This document shows, one piece after another, positions 1 to 8,658 of a DNA stretch of 22,603 nucleotides. The DNA is taken from positions 1-22,603 of the IMG/VR virus record IMGVR_UViG_3300037202_000071. One strand, given 5' to 3'. A program made the position numbers and the translations under genes. How positions within the stretch are numbered: the stretch's first letter is position 1; each line of letters begins with the position of its first letter. Under the pieces are notes generated by a model. It saw only the letters and a list, made by a program, of their open reading frames with translations. It made no database searches and had not been told where the DNA came from. The DNA is from a virus.

Positions 1-256
1 TATTGATAATATAATCAATAGACCCAATGCGGCCAGCAAGCACGGACGAAATAGGCGCAGTAAGGTCATGAGTGTAGACATAGGTTCTAGCCTTCCATTC
101 TGGATGTTCACGAAAGATTTCGGTGATACGATCCGTCCAGCCTTTATGGCGGAACGAGTCCAGGGCCACAACCTCCCAGTCCGTTTTCTTCATAAGGTGA
201 GCTAGGACGTGGGCGCCAATGGAGCCACCAGCACCGGTCAAGAGAACTCGTCGCAT
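1..256 (-). CDS. NAD-dependent epimerase/dehydratase, N-terminal part (gene runs off the window)
   Basis: About 85 residues of the N-terminus are present and the rest lies beyond base 1. The protein opens with a Rossmann nucleotide-binding loop (VLLTGAGGSIGAHV, pattern GxxGxxG), followed by a strand ending in an acidic residue (VVALDSF). This is typical of short-chain dehydrogenase-type sugar-nucleotide epimerases and dehydratases, which act on NDP-sugars with bound NAD(P). Two ATGs are adjacent (259 and 256). The AGGAGG site at about 261-267 lies 2 nt from the first and 5 nt from the second, so the second is preferred. It is last in a minus-strand run with a glycosyltransferase-like gene, a methyltransferase and a GT2 fusion, which supports a role in making or modifying a sugar. 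The substrate cannot be read from this fragment. Confidence 0.85.
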   Translation of the reverse strand, partial: MRRVLLTGAGGSIGAHVLAHLMKKTDWEVVALDSFRHKGWTDRITEIFREHPEWKARTYVYTHDLTAPISSVLAGRIGSIDYIIN

Positions 257-265
257 CATACCCTC

Positions 266-937
266 CTAGTAGTTCGTCAGCATGGTGGCATTATGGCCGG
301 CAAGATACCAGCGGATTGGCAGAACATCTTTCTCTTCAACACGGGCCCAATTGTTTACGTCCCACAGAACGTGTCCGGTTGTCACAAGATGCTTTAGGAT
401 CTCTTTCTTGACTTCGAAATTCAAATTCTCGACCTGGTTAGCGGGGCATACAAACATTGACCCGAGAAAGCGCCAGCACGGGTCGTTCTCGGGCACGGGA
501 CCCTTGCCCCAAAGCCCAGGGAACGCAAGATCGTTCAGGCGAACCCGCTTAAAGAAATCCGACACGAGCTCTTCGGTGAAACCTTCCTGGTGGAAAATCC
601 CATAATCCATCCACACATAAACATCGGCCGCGGGATCCTTCTCAAACGCTTGGGAGAGCCATTCTGTCTTCTGGGCCAATACAGTCATGTAGTCAACCGT
701 ATCTTTGGCCGGATTGCCCTGTGCCGACAACGGCACAGTAACGGCGCCGCCGATTAAATTGTCGCAAATATGCGGATAAAGCCAGCAGCTCTGCACGGAC
801 ATTTCCTCGAACACCGTCTTAGGAATATCCTGTGTCGCCGCGAACAACCGCTTGCCATAGGCTCGAAAGTCATCGGGCGACCGATAAAAATCCGCGCTGG
901 GAAGGCGCACGTGTCCAGTTACGAGGCGTATGTTCAT
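266..937 (-). CDS. Putative glycosyltransferase, HtrL/YibB-like
   Basis: A 223-residue soluble protein with no signal peptide or membrane segment. The central segment (KTEWLSQAFEKDP, then YVWMDYGIFH near residues 107-116) resembles the nucleotide-diphospho-sugar transferase-like HtrL/YibB group, where an aromatic-rich strand ends in a W-(I/M)-D motif acting like a DxD metal site. A later GSMFVCP segment also fits that fold. Its start overlaps the stop of the methyltransferase gene by 4 nt (ATGA), so the two are translationally coupled. The downstream epimerase begins about 10 nt after its stop. Family assignment rests on motif resemblance, and donor and acceptor are unknown. Confidence 0.6.
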   Translation of the reverse strand: MNIRLVTGHVRLPSADFYRSPDDFRAYGKRLFAATQDIPKTVFEEMSVQSCWLYPHICDNLIGGAVTVPLSAQGNPAKDTVDYMTVLAQKTEWLSQAFEKDPAADVYVWMDYGIFHQEGFTEELVSDFFKRVRLNDLAFPGLWGKGPVPENDPCWRFLGSMFVCPANQVENLNFEVKKEILKHLVTTGHVLWDVNNWARVEEKDVLPIRWYLAGHNATMLTNY

Positions 938-1629
938 AGCATTTTCCTAAACAACAGGTTCATAAAGGTGTACTCCAAGCCGGCCCAAGCGATGATTTTT
1001 TCATCACACTTCGTATTCACGATCTCACTATCCACCAGTAGCCCACAATCTGCCGCATCGTCAAGTATGTCCATCACGTTTTTAGTTGAGAAGATGTGGA
1101 TCGGGGCATCATGGGTTCGTAGACCGGTAGTATCAAGATGGTCAGACCAAAAATCAAACGAAACGAACAAGTGGCCACCCGGCTTCAAGATGCGCGCCAT
1201 TTCAACCAGAAAGGCGGGCACGTAAACCCCATGCTCGATCACGCTTAGACAGGAAATGAACTGGAACGTGTCATCCGGGAAGATCGTATTTGTGATATCG
1301 CCATATCCGTAGCGTATCCCACTCGCTATGTGTGCAGTAAAATCGTCGTTCCGGTCAAGATTGATAGCGACCAGATTGGTGTACCCTAGTTTCTTGAGCC
1401 CAGGGAGATACGCTGACTCATCGCCGGCGCCGGCATCGAGAACCGGATCAGACGGTAAAAGCTGGGTATAGGTGTGATACACAGCAAGAAAATTGTCCCA
1501 ATTTTTATTATGGTCTGGATGGAGGGGAAGCCCTCTATCGAGCAACGCGCGCACAGCAAACTGCACATCACGAACAGACCGAAGAGCCGTGTTCGTATTC
1601 GAAAGTATCCAAGAGATGGGATTGATCAT
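934..1629 (-). CDS. Class I SAM-dependent methyltransferase
   Basis: 231 residues with the ordered motifs of a Rossmann-fold methyltransferase. Motif I is VLDAGAGDE at 63-71, the acidic residue after strand 2 is in INLDR (89-93), GDI is at 110-112, and a motif IV-like SCLSVIEHG at 126-134. The post-motif segment LKPGGHLFVSFDFW is at 148-161, a hallmark of the small-molecule and sugar methyltransferase group. It shares 4-nt overlaps with both neighbours (start over the stop of the GT2 fusion, stop over the start of the YibB-like gene), so all three are one translational unit. By context it probably methylates a sugar or a glycan end. The sequence does not show the acceptor. Confidence 0.88.
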   Translation of the reverse strand: MINPISWILSNTNTALRSVRDVQFAVRALLDRGLPLHPDHNKNWDNFLAVYHTYTQLLPSDPVLDAGAGDESAYLPGLKKLGYTNLVAINLDRNDDFTAHIASGIRYGYGDITNTIFPDDTFQFISCLSVIEHGVYVPAFLVEMARILKPGGHLFVSFDFWSDHLDTTGLRTHDAPIHIFSTKNVMDILDDAADCGLLVDSEIVNTKCDEKIIAWAGLEYTFMNLLFRKML

Positions 1630-3611
1630 ACTAAGCCCCCGAGTAGGTGTGATACATCATACCAATCGATTGTGGCAAGCCACGCCTCACAATCCCGGAT
1701 CCCGTAAGAAATTACAAGTCTCTTATGATTAGAGTGCCAAGCCAGACCAGCGGCAAACTCGATCTGCCGATCATGGAACAGAAACGCGGGACTGATCTGT
1801 CGCAATACGCCGGCCGTATCCCACCACACGAACCTGTGCTGATAATACCGCTTGCCGCCCGGCATAACGCGAGCCTCATGCACAAGTGCAATCCAGCCGC
1901 CTTTGAACGGGATCACCTGGGAGCCGCCGCTTAAGCGCTCAACCGCGTATGGCACGGGAACGCGCGGCGGTCGAACACCTTCGCTATCGATCGTTTCGCC
2001 TAACCGATATATCCACTTCAACCGGTCGCCCTCAGGCCACGGCATCCAGTTCTTTTCGTGCGCCCTCGGTTGGGACTGTATAACGTGCCACTGGGCCAGT
2101 CTGTAACCCGTAGTATGGGGCTCAACTCGGGCTAGTGTCTGTTCACACCATCCTTCTGCATTTAATTCCCGAACAGTCGATGATGTCCACATTTCTCCCT
2201 GCCACTCGAACAGGCGCATGTCTTCAAACCCTACCACTAAATTATACATAGGCGCAGGTAAATCGCCAGGCGGTAAAATTTCTATCGCCGTATTAACCCG
2301 TAAATCGTCCGTAAGCGCCACTAAATAGTTGCGCGTATGAATGGGATTGGTGCCATTTGCTTCACCGTTGGTACCCTTAATGAGGTATCGGCCAGCTTCA
2401 TCCATCGTGTAATTGACTGACCGGACAATTACGTACAGTCTGTCCCTGATCGTTGCAATCGACGGGTTCATCGCAATGTACCCGTCCTTCGGCGTAAAAT
2501 CAATACGCTTCGGCGTGAACGAGGAGCACAATTCTTTCAACGGCTGGATATAGTGGAACAGGTTGCTGCGCGCTAGTTCACGAGATCCCTCAGTAGCCCG
2601 TAGATCGATCGCAAGATCGCTACACATATGGTAGCCCTGTTTACGGTAGATAGGATTATAGAACGCACAGATCGCAAACTCCTCACGCAATCCAGTATGA
2701 TAGACATGATCGGTAACAAACAAACTATCAGACGGGTAAGGGATCTTCATCCCCTCTACTGAAAAGAGCAAGCTAGTTTTTTGCTCGCCTATCTCACGGT
2801 AGTATTTGGCTAAGTCATAGAGGGTTTCTGCGCGCGTCGGACGAAAGTTATATGCCACGAGCAGTTCTCGCACGAACCCATCTTTATCACCTAGGGCATT
2901 CAGGCAATGGGCATAATTCATGCGAGCGCTCCAGACTTCCTCGTCCCACCCGCCGGCATCGGCCCGGCGCTGATACATGCTCGCTGCAAGTTCCATCTGC
3001 CCTGCGTCCCGGTAGGACTGGGCTAAATAGTACATATAACGGCTATTGGTGGGCTCTTTCTTTAGAGCTGCACGAAGAAGCTTGATATCGCGCCGGAACT
3101 TGTCCTTTCGATTGGTACCGTCGGCATGATCGACGAAGAAAACTCCAGGCAGGTGCTCCGCGCCACCCACATCAAGATACTCATGGGTCACGCCAATGTA
3201 CAGACCTGTCTGGTCCCGACGCACAAGGCGGGTATTGAAATAGGAGGTGCCGCCGGCTTTCTGGATGACGTTGTAGGCAGGTGCGGTTAGCTTGTCACGA
3301 AACTGCTTGTCTATGACTTCCAGTACCATATCAGCATCAAGAAGGAAGAGATAGTCAAAAGACCAAGGAGAAGTCCGCGCAGCTTCAAGCCCAGCGTTGC
3401 GTGCTTGTTCGAAGTTAACGAACTGTACGTCCGTGATCGTACCGGCGATTGATTTCGCGGCGAAGAACGCTTCGATTGTTGCTTTGGTAGCATCTGTTGA
3501 CCCCGTGTCTACTATCGCATAACAGTCGATATAGGGTGCCACGCTCGCGAGGCACCGAACGATTTTGTCCGCTTCATTACGGACTATCATGTTTAATAGC
3601 AACTTAGCCAC
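1626..3611 (-). CDS. Three-part GT2 glycosyltransferase, TPR repeats and GH130-like beta-propeller
   Basis: 661 residues in three segments. Residues 1-150 are a GT-A fold family 2 glycosyltransferase: MIVRNEA at 8-14, VDTGSTD at 34-40, RNAGLE at 71-76 and the metal-binding LDADM at 91-95. Residues about 172-290 are TPR-like helical pairs (MYYLAQSYRDAGQMELAA; TLYDLAKYYREIGEQ). Residues about 345-655 resemble the five-bladed propeller of GH130-like glycosidase/phosphorylase proteins: AMNPSIA 380-386, GFEDMRLF 461-468, EKNWMPW 519-525, GGSQVIPF 562-569, SYGIRD 635-640. The transferase part probably transfers a sugar from an activated donor. The propeller may bind or cleave glycans, but its catalytic acid is not confirmed. 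It heads the glycan operon and its start overlaps the HNH gene by 8 nt. Start ATG at 3611 fits the conserved first strand (MAKLLLNMIVRNEA). Confidence 0.85.
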   Translation of the reverse strand: MAKLLLNMIVRNEADKIVRCLASVAPYIDCYAIVDTGSTDATKATIEAFFAAKSIAGTITDVQFVNFEQARNAGLEAARTSPWSFDYLFLLDADMVLEVIDKQFRDKLTAPAYNVIQKAGGTSYFNTRLVRRDQTGLYIGVTHEYLDVGGAEHLPGVFFVDHADGTNRKDKFRRDIKLLRAALKKEPTNSRYMYYLAQSYRDAGQMELAASMYQRRADAGGWDEEVWSARMNYAHCLNALGDKDGFVRELLVAYNFRPTRAETLYDLAKYYREIGEQKTSLLFSVEGMKIPYPSDSLFVTDHVYHTGLREEFAICAFYNPIYRKQGYHMCSDLAIDLRATEGSRELARSNLFHYIQPLKELCSSFTPKRIDFTPKDGYIAMNPSIATIRDRLYVIVRSVNYTMDEAGRYLIKGTNGEANGTNPIHTRNYLVALTDDLRVNTAIEILPPGDLPAPMYNLVVGFEDMRLFEWQGEMWTSSTVRELNAEGWCEQTLARVEPHTTGYRLAQWHVIQSQPRAHEKNWMPWPEGDRLKWIYRLGETIDSEGVRPPRVPVPYAVERLSGGSQVIPFKGGWIALVHEARVMPGGKRYYQHRFVWWDTAGVLRQISPAFLFHDRQIEFAAGLAWHSNHKRLVISYGIRDCEAWLATIDWYDVSHLLGGLV

Positions 3612-3975
3612 TATGGGCCTCCAAATACTCTGCTAACCTTCGCAGGTTTTGGATATCTTGTCGAGTGCCTTTCTTAGCAGAATGGTTACAATGCAAGCAG
3701 AGAATACCGCGTATGTTATCCTTTGTACATGGGAGTGGCCCACCATGATCGGTGTGCCACCCCATTTTACTGCCCGGCTTATCGGTCCCACACACAGCAC
3801 ACCGATATCCTTGAGAAGCAAAAAGTACGTCCCATTCAACCGGAGTAATCCCATATTTTTTGAAGCGGTGGTGACCGCGCATATACGTTTGCGTATGCTC
3901 CAAGTTGGCATCGCGCCATTTCTTAGAACTTGCTCGTGCAGCAGCTACGCGATCTTCACACGAATAAAAAGCCAT
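3604..3975 (-). CDS. HNH endonuclease of the recombination endonuclease VII type
   Basis: 123 residues. A basic N-terminal helix region leads into YGITPVEWDVLFASQGYRCA, then zinc ligands CAVCG (74-78), the HNH core WHTDHGG, and a second pair in IRGILCLHCN. This order is that of T4 endonuclease VII-like proteins (Endonuclease_7 family), which occur as free-standing homing-type nucleases between phage genes. All expected Cys and His residues are present, so it looks intact. It sits between the GT2 fusion and a collagen-like gene and overlaps the former by 8 nt. No strong ribosome site precedes the ATG. A similar gene lies at 5403-5753, so two such nucleases bracket the collagen-like pair. It could act as a mobile nuclease or assist recombination. 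Confidence 0.87.
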   Translation of the reverse strand: MAFYSCEDRVAAARASSKKWRDANLEHTQTYMRGHHRFKKYGITPVEWDVLFASQGYRCAVCGTDKPGSKMGWHTDHGGPLPCTKDNIRGILCLHCNHSAKKGTRQDIQNLRRLAEYLEAHSG

Positions 3976-4014
3976 GGGGAATGGCTTACCCGATCCGAAT
4001 TAGGGTGTCAAGTC

Positions 4015-4749
4015 CTAGCCGTGGCTGATTTTCAATGGACCGACGCCACCGGTTTGACTGCCCACGCCAGTGGCATAGAACGTGCCAGTTATGCCAGTTG
4101 GACCAGCAACACCGCGGCCTGTGGGACCCGAAAGGAAGTAGGTCGAAAGGACGGTCTGACCAGCATTGAAGACAGCACCCTCAATATGCGGATCCCCAAT
4201 TGGCGCAACGAAATAGGAACCAGTTGTCCCAACTGGACCCGGCAAGCCAGGGAGCCCAAGAGGACCAGTTATTCCGGTTGCACCAGCCGGGCCCGAGGGG
4301 CCGACCGCGCCGGCCGGACTAATACGAACCGGCCCAGTGGGCCCTGTTGCACCAGTTAGGCCGCCAGCACCGATAAACGTGGGACCCTGCGAACCTGCGG
4401 GGCCAATGGATGACCCGAACGGACCTTGCGCGCCAGTGACGCCAGGGCCAGTGGCGCCTGTGGCGCCTGTGGCGCCCTGTGGGCCTTGAAGACCCGGAAG
4501 GCCCGGATCACCTGTCCGGCCAACCGGGCCAACAAGAACATCGGCCGGGGGACCAGTGAGTTGCGGGCTCGCACCTGTTGGACCAGTAACCCCACCCAGC
4601 AGATCGGTGGGGCCCGTGGGGCCAGCGGTACCGAGTGGCCCGCTGATATTACCAGCGTTAATCCGGTCAACCACCCGCTTAAGAATGCTCGGAATACGCT
4701 CATCATCGTAGGTAGATGGGCGATCCGGATCAGGCTTAATCGAAGCCAT
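4015..4749 (-). CDS. Collagen-like protein A (Gly-X-Y repeats), putative virion fibre
   Basis: 244 residues. Residues 1-36 are non-repetitive and include an amphipathic helix ([16 protein letters not shown]). Residues about 37-200 are nearly continuous Gly-X-Y triplets rich in Pro and Thr (GPTGPTG type), with short interruptions. The C-terminus (about 200-244) is another mixed segment ending in [10 protein letters not shown]. Such proteins form triple-helical trimers; in phages they are usually tail fibre or head decoration components. The N-terminal helix matches that of the next gene (4768-5376), so the two are paralogues with a common anchor and different shafts. GAGAGGG precedes the start by about 7 nt. 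Assignment to the virion is an inference from family precedent. Confidence 0.85.
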   Translation of the reverse strand: MASIKPDPDRPSTYDDERIPSILKRVVDRINAGNISGPLGTAGPTGPTDLLGGVTGPTGASPQLTGPPADVLVGPVGRTGDPGLPGLQGPQGATGATGATGPGVTGAQGPFGSSIGPAGSQGPTFIGAGGLTGATGPTGPVRISPAGAVGPSGPAGATGITGPLGLPGLPGPVGTTGSYFVAPIGDPHIEGAVFNAGQTVLSTYFLSGPTGRGVAGPTGITGTFYATGVGSQTGGVGPLKISHG

Positions 4750-4767
4750 TGGAAATCCCTCTCGTTA

Positions 4768-5376
4768 TTACGTACCTGGCCCTGCCGAAACAGTCAGCAC
4801 ACCAGCATTGAGCCAGACGGCGCCGGTAAGACCGGGGCTCGTGGTCTGCGGAATGAAGAGGTAGGACGGCGCAGGACCGGTTGCACCGGTGGCGCCTTGT
4901 CCACCAGTTGGACCTTGCCCAACCGGCCCTGTAGCGCCAGTGGGACCTTGTGCGCCGGTGGCCCCAGTATTACCGATGGGACCAGCCGGACCCACAGCAC
5001 CTGTACTGCCACCAGTTGGACCCTGGATACCGGTGACGCCAGGAGACGCGCCAGTGGTACCAGCGGGGCCAGTTGAACCCGCGGGGCCAGCCACAGCGGT
5101 CGGGCCGACGACACCAGCAGGACCGGTAGGACCCGTATTGCCTACGTTACCAGGAGCACCTTGTGAACCTTGAGCACCAACCGCGGGGCCAGTCGGACCC
5201 GTTGGACCCGTATTGCCGGCAGGGCCAACCGGGCCCGTAGTGCCACCAGTTGGACCCGTTGGCCCTAGACCACCAGTTGGACCACCAATGCCACCGGCAT
5301 TAACTGCGTCCACTACCTCTTTTAGGACCTCACCAATTCGGTTTCGGTCATAATCTTTGCTTGAGAGAATAGCCAT
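4768..5376 (-). CDS. Collagen-like protein B (Gly-X-Y repeats), paralogue of protein A
   Basis: 202 residues. N-terminal helix ([16 protein letters not shown], about residues 12-27), then GIGGPTGG leading into a long run of Gly-X-Y triplets with Thr in the Y position and Pro in X, and a non-repetitive C-terminal tip with aromatics and small residues ([20 protein letters not shown]). The shared N-terminal pattern (R-I-x3-L-K-x-V-V-D-x2-N-A-G-x-I) with protein A points to duplication and probably a common attachment site or trimerisation motif. The tip differs and could carry adhesion specificity. Many proline codons are CCA or CCG, the codons served by the tRNA at 14964-15040. A GAAGGG site lies about 10 nt upstream. 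Confidence 0.85.
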   Translation of the reverse strand: MAILSSKDYDRNRIGEVLKEVVDAVNAGGIGGPTGGLGPTGPTGGTTGPVGPAGNTGPTGPTGPAVGAQGSQGAPGNVGNTGPTGPAGVVGPTAVAGPAGSTGPAGTTGASPGVTGIQGPTGGSTGAVGPAGPIGNTGATGAQGPTGATGPVGQGPTGGQGATGATGPAPSYLFIPQTTSPGLTGAVWLNAGVLTVSAGPGT

Positions 5377-5402
5377 GGTCCAGATCCCTTCACAGGAGAA
5401 TT

Positions 5403-5753
5403 CTAGTCATTGATACCGTGAGTGTCTAAATATTTGATTAACGCCCTTAAATGAGCGGGGCGGTCCTTAACTTGCCCAAGGGCCACATTACATGGCTGGC
5501 AGATAATCCCCCGAACTACGTTAGAGGTATGGTCATGATCCACAACAAAACCCCACGTATTTCCCGGTTCAAGACTCCCGCAACAGGCACATTTATTATC
5601 CTGGGCACTAAACAATATGTTCCGTTCCTCAATTGTTATGTCATAATTTCCAACGTAGTGGCGCTTCCGGGCGTTAAAATTGATTGTGTCGCGGCCCTTT
5701 TCGACCTGGCATAACGTTGGTTTGCCGTTAACGCTCGCTCTTCTTTTGTCCAC
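5403..5753 (-). CDS. HNH endonuclease, recombination endonuclease VII type, short N-terminus
   Basis: 116 residues from a GTG start at 5753. The core is clear: [23 protein letters not shown] centre [20 protein letters not shown], and a helical C-terminus ([10 protein letters not shown]). The two CxxC pairs and the D-H-D-H motif match the endonuclease VII family. The frame stays open far upstream but only inside the portal gene, so I begin it just after the portal stop at 5758. No ATG is available near there, and GTG 5753 or TTG 5768 are the options. The upstream segment ([14 protein letters not shown]) lacks the usual first zinc pair, so the N-terminus may be shortened. It fits a mobile nuclease inserted between portal and fibre genes. 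Confidence 0.78.
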   Translation of the reverse strand: MDKRRASVNGKPTLCQVEKGRDTINFNARKRHYVGNYDITIEERNILFSAQDNKCACCGSLEPGNTWGFVVDHDHTSNVVRGIICQPCNVALGQVKDRPAHLRALIKYLDTHGIND

Positions 5754-5757
5754 CGCT

Positions 5758-8034
5758 TCATCCAACACCACCTTTAACAGGCATAGCATTAGGACCGGGT
5801 TGATTGCCAACGACCGCGGTCTGTGGGCCCATCGATTGCGAGGTCTTACTGGCCTGATTTCCCTGGCCTTGAGCAGCCAAGTGGGAAAGATCGCCGGTCG
5901 GTGGCGCACCGCCGGGGGGAGCACCACCTGGCGGTGTTCCAATATGCACTGGGGGTCCCTCAGGCAGTCGGGCACGGGTCGCCAAGACACCGGCAGTGAG
6001 CTCCGTGGCGATCCGTTGAACACCAGCCTCGACACCCTTCTGAATGCCTTCTTCGACCTTCTGCTCAAGCGCCGCCTGATTACCTTGCGCCTGGGCATTC
6101 TTTTCATCACTAACCATTTTGTCGATATCTTGCTCATCGGGGACGATCTCTTCACCATCCAGGCCGACATTACTCGACACAGAGCGGAGAAGATTGGCAC
6201 GGCCCTTGATCCCCATGATCTTTTGGTCAACCGGGTTCATGGTATGCTGCAGGAGTTCAATCTGGCGCTGGCGCTGGGTTTCGCGCTGGATTGCAACGTT
6301 GACACCCTGGACACTGACCTCTTCTTCGCCGGTCAATAAACCCGAAGTATCAGTCAACAAAATCATATCAACCAATTGAAGCAATGAGTCTTCCACGACG
6401 TCACCGTCAATATTTGCACTGACCGTCTGCAATATCTTGGAAGCATTGCCCATCAGCATCGCCAGCCCGGAGGCCGTCCGGCCAGCTCCACCGCCCGCCT
6501 GTCCACCGACATATTTCGGTATCGCTGACACATCGTCCGCAATATCGACAAACTTTTGGAAGACCTCGATCAACGACTGGGCGTTCGAAGTCGGCATGAA
6601 GAACTTGATCGGATCCCCGACGTTGCTCCCCATCGGGTTGTCTACTACGTGCCATCGTTTCCATGCGTATAACTCCTCACCGTTTTCTTCCGGAGCCAGG
6701 CGGCTGTCGTTAACCACCACTTGCGGGCCCGAGGCAATCGACATGTTATTAACCAACGCACGAAGGGCGGCATTAGCCACTTCCTGAATGTCAGCGAGAA
6801 GATCGGATAACCCGTTGCCGATCGATGTCCCGGGAACTTTTTCGAAGGAAGTAATGAAATAAGGATGACGCTGCCGGGGGCTAGGGGAAAGATGCGCTTT
6901 AATGACGTGTGATCCGATAACCCATGCCTGGATATTATAATCTCGTAGCTCGTCAGGCACTCCGAGTCCGTACTCTTGAAGTACTCTTCCTTGAACATTC
7001 CCATTGAACTCCATCATGCTGATTAGACCCGACCGGTTCCACATCGGATTTTCGCGGCTCTCTAGTACCGCTCGTTCGGCGTCGGTCGTATCCCAGTTGT
7101 CATATAGACCGCCGCGGCCATATTCATCGAGTACAAGCCGGACCTCGTCGTGATTGTAGCCAGGCAGATCCAGCAGATCATTAATTTCAGCGCGCGTCAG
7201 GCGCAGCTTTTCGATCATATTTGCGTTTGCAATATCGGAGACACCGGGAGTCCACCACAGGTCGAAGGGGGACACACGGTTCCATGTCATCATCGGAGTT
7301 TGCTGGACAGTGGGTTGACCGCCACCATCCGGCCAGGTCACCTTAGGCATAACCTTAACGACGGGCCCCTTGATACAAGCGAACACGAAAATAGGCAGGT
7401 CAACCAAAAACTCGGCCAGAGCGTGGTACCAACCGCCATCCCGCAGGAGCTGTTCTATCTTGTCTTCGGAGTCCCGGGCCTGCTGGCCGGCTTTCTTTTT
7501 CGCGGCCTCTTTGGCGCTTTCCAAAAGAGCGGTCTTGCGTTCCTGGATCTGGTCTGGCGGCGGCGGTTTCCCACCTTGCCCCATTTGTTGTTCAGATTGG
7601 ATCAATTGGTCGATACTGGATAGGATCTGAGGCGGAATCTTCGGATCTTTTGGGGGGCGAAGGCCCCAGGGCTGATCCTGGCCCAGGTAGATATCCCGCA
7701 GCAAAGAGCTCGCCGCGCGGCACTTTTGAGCCGTAATACGGGCATATACAGCAGACCCGCCAAATTTCTTGATTTCTGCGAGTTTTGACGGACTGTACTG
7801 GCCATTGAACACCCGCAAGGCCTCAATCAGCCGATTTGACCAGCCGCCCTGGGTGTTTCTGTGGTTACGGAAGATCTCGTATTGACCTCTAATATAACTG
7901 GCCAAAGAAGAAATATCAGGCACCGGCGGGGCGTTCGCCGCAGCCTTGGCCGTTGCCTGCTGCTGGAGCTGCTGTTCAAGAGCGGCCGGTGGGATGACCT
8001 GGAGTACGCCTTGAGAACCTAGGGAGTCGGCCAT
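5758..8034 (-). CDS. Portal protein
   Basis: 758 residues from ATG 8034. An alternative ATG at 8076 adds 14 residues but has no ribosome site, while GAGG lies 4 nt before 8034. The portal is a dodecameric ring at the capsid vertex through which DNA is packaged. The N-terminal half has the conserved segment around YIRGQYEIFRNHRN and WSNRLIEALRVFNGQY. The middle has NRVSPFDLWWTPGVSDI and the clip/stem-like region FEKVPGTSIGNGLSDLLADI with RALVNNMSIASGPQVVVN, then YVGGQAGGGAGRTASGLAML, all typical of large podovirus-type portals. The C-terminus is Gln-rich, coiled and finally Pro/Gly-rich. It lies divergent from the terminase genes, whose first start is about 85 bp away. Confidence 0.88.
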   Translation of the reverse strand: MADSLGSQGVLQVIPPAALEQQLQQQATAKAAANAPPVPDISSLASYIRGQYEIFRNHRNTQGGWSNRLIEALRVFNGQYSPSKLAEIKKFGGSAVYARITAQKCRAASSLLRDIYLGQDQPWGLRPPKDPKIPPQILSSIDQLIQSEQQMGQGGKPPPPDQIQERKTALLESAKEAAKKKAGQQARDSEDKIEQLLRDGGWYHALAEFLVDLPIFVFACIKGPVVKVMPKVTWPDGGGQPTVQQTPMMTWNRVSPFDLWWTPGVSDIANANMIEKLRLTRAEINDLLDLPGYNHDEVRLVLDEYGRGGLYDNWDTTDAERAVLESRENPMWNRSGLISMMEFNGNVQGRVLQEYGLGVPDELRDYNIQAWVIGSHVIKAHLSPSPRQRHPYFITSFEKVPGTSIGNGLSDLLADIQEVANAALRALVNNMSIASGPQVVVNDSRLAPEENGEELYAWKRWHVVDNPMGSNVGDPIKFFMPTSNAQSLIEVFQKFVDIADDVSAIPKYVGGQAGGGAGRTASGLAMLMGNASKILQTVSANIDGDVVEDSLLQLVDMILLTDTSGLLTGEEEVSVQGVNVAIQRETQRQRQIELLQHTMNPVDQKIMGIKGRANLLRSVSSNVGLDGEEIVPDEQDIDKMVSDEKNAQAQGNQAALEQKVEEGIQKGVEAGVQRIATELTAGVLATRARLPEGPPVHIGTPPGGAPPGGAPPTGDLSHLAAQGQGNQASKTSQSMGPQTAVVGNQPGPNAMPVKGGVG

Positions 8035-8057
8035 GCTGCCTCGACTGAAAACGGTGC

Positions 8058-8086
8058 TTGACAACCCTACTGGCATTAGGCTAAGG
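8058..8086 (+). promoter_or_regulatory. Candidate promoter for the packaging operon
   Basis: A perfect sigma-70 -35 hexamer TTGACA is at 8058-8063 on the plus strand, upstream of the terminase block. A weak -10-like CTAAGG follows at 17 bp. The region lies between the divergent portal and packaging genes, where a promoter must exist. The -10 match is poor, so this is only a candidate. Confidence 0.3.
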
Positions 8087-8118
8087 CTTTATTAACGTAT
8101 ATCATCGATGATCAGGCC

Positions 8119-8658
8119 ATGGCAAAGAAGTTGAAGGTGCTGCCCGTAACCGTAGCTCTACCGTTACCGGCCAACATACCTGTGGTCATTGAGGGGCTTT
8201 CCATCACCCCGATCCGCCTTGCTATGCTGGCGAATGAAATCGCCATGGATATGAAAGAGCTGGCTGACATCCTAAAGCTATACAAATTGAGTGAAAGTGA
8301 CTACCTAAAGATATCCAAAATTCCCTTCTTTACAAACGCCTTAGAAACTGCTACCATTGAATGGCAAAGTCCCCTTGGCACTCATGCCCGGATCCGGATC
8401 GAATCTGCGGCCATCCTCGAGGAAGCGCTCCCTGGACTAAGCGCCCGTATGAAGAGCAAAGATGAGGCCTTTCCAGCCGCCATAGAAGCTGGTAAGCTAT
8501 TCGCCAAGATCGCCGGCCTAGGTGAACCTGATAAAGCAGGCGCATCATCTGGCGAAAAGTTCACTATAAATATTGATCTGGGCCAAGACAAGAAGCTGAC
8601 CTACGAGAAGGACGTGTCTCCCATCATCCCCGTCATTGAACAGGACCCCGAACAATGA
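8119..8658 (+). CDS. Putative terminase small subunit
   Basis: 179 residues, first gene of the plus-strand packaging block. A helical N-terminal region (PIRLAMLANEIAMDMKELADILKLYKLSESDYLKI, about 32-66) could be a DNA-binding helix-turn-helix where positions 40-55 resemble a recognition helix. A second helical part (ARIRIESAAILEEALPGLSARM) could be for oligomerisation. The C-terminus is charged and acidic. Small terminases recognise the packaging site and sit just upstream of the large subunit, as here, although an exonuclease gene lies between. No sequence signature proves the role, so it is inferred from position, length and predicted helices. Its stop overlaps the next start by 4 nt (ATGA). 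Confidence 0.55.
   Translation: MAKKLKVLPVTVALPLPANIPVVIEGLSITPIRLAMLANEIAMDMKELADILKLYKLSESDYLKISKIPFFTNALETATIEWQSPLGTHARIRIESAAILEEALPGLSARMKSKDEAFPAAIEAGKLFAKIAGLGEPDKAGASSGEKFTINIDLGQDKKLTYEKDVSPIIPVIEQDPEQ

Noticed and set aside
3649-4359. 236-residue plus-strand frame
   Set aside because: Crosses the HNH and collagen-like genes antisense, with low-complexity Thr/Arg/Ser composition and no family pattern.
4426-5173. Long plus-strand frames opposite the collagen-like genes, including one reading as repeated Pro-Val-Gly-Pro
   Set aside because: They are antisense shadows of Gly-X-Y codons; the minus-strand frames have ribosome sites and paralogous N-termini.
5758-6230. N-terminal extension of the second HNH gene through the portal 3' end
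   Set aside because: This part is a shadow of the portal in another frame, with random-looking Arg/Ser/Pro sequence; the HNH homology begins only after 5753.
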